Shown here: one piece after another, positions 6,391 to 6,752 of the stretch
Layout: the number at the start of each line of letters is the position of its first letter
How positions within the stretch are numbered: position 1 is the stretch's first letter
Assembly: GCA_020630455.1 (NCBI GenBank)
Contig: JAHDBK010000211.1
Span: 1-6,752 of the forward strand
DNA: 6,752 bases
DNA from: Saprospiraceae bacterium
GTDB lineage: Bacteria > Bacteroidota > Bacteroidia > Chitinophagales > Saprospiraceae
Direction: 5' to 3'
Position numbers and translations under genes: made by a program
Notes under the pieces: generated by a model
The model's input: the letters and a program-made list of their open reading frames with translations, nothing else
Database searches by the model: none
What the model was told of the DNA's origin: nothing

Positions 6391-6752
6391 ATGATAACAG
6401 GTTTAAATCACACACATAGTCTTTTAAGATATTTAATCCTAATTGCTTTAATCGTAGCTATTGTTAATGCATTTATGAAGTATAGAGGAAAAAAGGAGTT
6501 TGTCAAAATGGATAATACTTTGAGCTTAGTTGCTTTTATCATAGCTCATGTCCAATTGTTGATAGGTTTGATATTATATTTTGTAGGTAATAAAGGATTT
6601 AATTTATTCCAAAGTGAAGATGTTATGTCCAATTCTTTCCAAAGATTCTTTGCTGTAGAACATATTTCTATGATGATAATAGCTATTGTATTAATTACCT
6701 TAGGTAGAATCAAATCTAAAAAATTAGCAGATGATGTAGCCAAACACAAAAC
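6391..6752 (+). CDS. Small multi-pass membrane protein, cytochrome b-like family (3' end cut by window edge)
   Basis: The frame is open from the ATG at 6391 to the right edge (120 codons). The protein begins MITGLNHTHSLLRYLILIAL and has three hydrophobic segments so far: about 11-29, 43-65 and 90-105. A basic RIKSKKLADDVAKHK stretch follows the third. I recognise the pattern GL.HTHS..RY, then a central IAHVQLLIGLILYFV, then RFFAVEHISMMIIAIVLITLGRIKSKK, from a Bacteroidota family of about 145-150 residues, so one more membrane segment is expected beyond the edge. Members are often named cytochrome b or, wrongly, '50S ribosomal protein L27'. Histidines at 9, 53 and 91 lie in or next to successive membrane segments and could bind haem, but this is inference and no function has been shown to my knowledge. 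The gene has its own promoter box and is divergent from the YwaF-like gene. Confidence 0.87.
   Translation, partial: MITGLNHTHSLLRYLILIALIVAIVNAFMKYRGKKEFVKMDNTLSLVAFIIAHVQLLIGLILYFVGNKGFNLFQSEDVMSNSFQRFFAVEHISMMIIAIVLITLGRIKSKKLADDVAKHK

Noticed and set aside
6225..6749. Open frames at 6225-6419 (plus) and 6546-6749 (minus)
   Set aside because: The first spans the divergent gap and overlaps two better-supported genes. The second is antisense to the cytochrome b-like gene. Neither has a recognisable protein pattern.

Overview
The window is AT-rich and looks like a chromosomal piece of a Bacteroidota bacterium. I base this on four things: a secreted FG-GAP/VCBS protein ending in a type IX secretion (T9SS) sorting domain; a secreted protein of the 'NLVxNxxFE..CP' type common in that phylum; TAnnTTTG promoter boxes of the Bacteroidota kind; and almost no Shine-Dalgarno sequences. 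I cannot name a genus.

Layout from left to right. Positions 1-2243 (minus strand) hold a very large NhaC-family Na+/H+ antiporter whose last few codons lie beyond the left edge. It carries its own signal peptide and an extra extracytoplasmic domain of about 140 residues. A 159-base divergent gap with a good promoter box leads into a small secreted protein (2403-3104, plus). Its last beta strand is still readable in another frame up to 3171, so the gene carries a one-base frameshift. Next comes a 751-residue T9SS-exported FG-GAP propeller protein (3268-5523, plus). A YwaF/TIGR02206 membrane protein lies tail to tail with it (5531-6256, minus), only 7 bases away. A second divergent gap with a promoter box leads into a short histidine-containing membrane protein, often labelled cytochrome b-like (6391 to the right edge, plus, partial).

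The five genes do not form an operon. Strand changes separate most of them, and each appears to be transcribed alone. Four are membrane or exported proteins involved in ion transport, surface exposure or lipid/haem-type membrane functions; the fifth, the frameshifted one, would also be exported. I see no mobile element, CRISPR array, tRNA or rRNA, and no clear new multi-gene system. The points most worth a second look are the frameshifted, unusually AT-rich secreted gene, the extracytoplasmic domain fused to the antiporter, and the calcium-loop-less extra blade in the FG-GAP protein.
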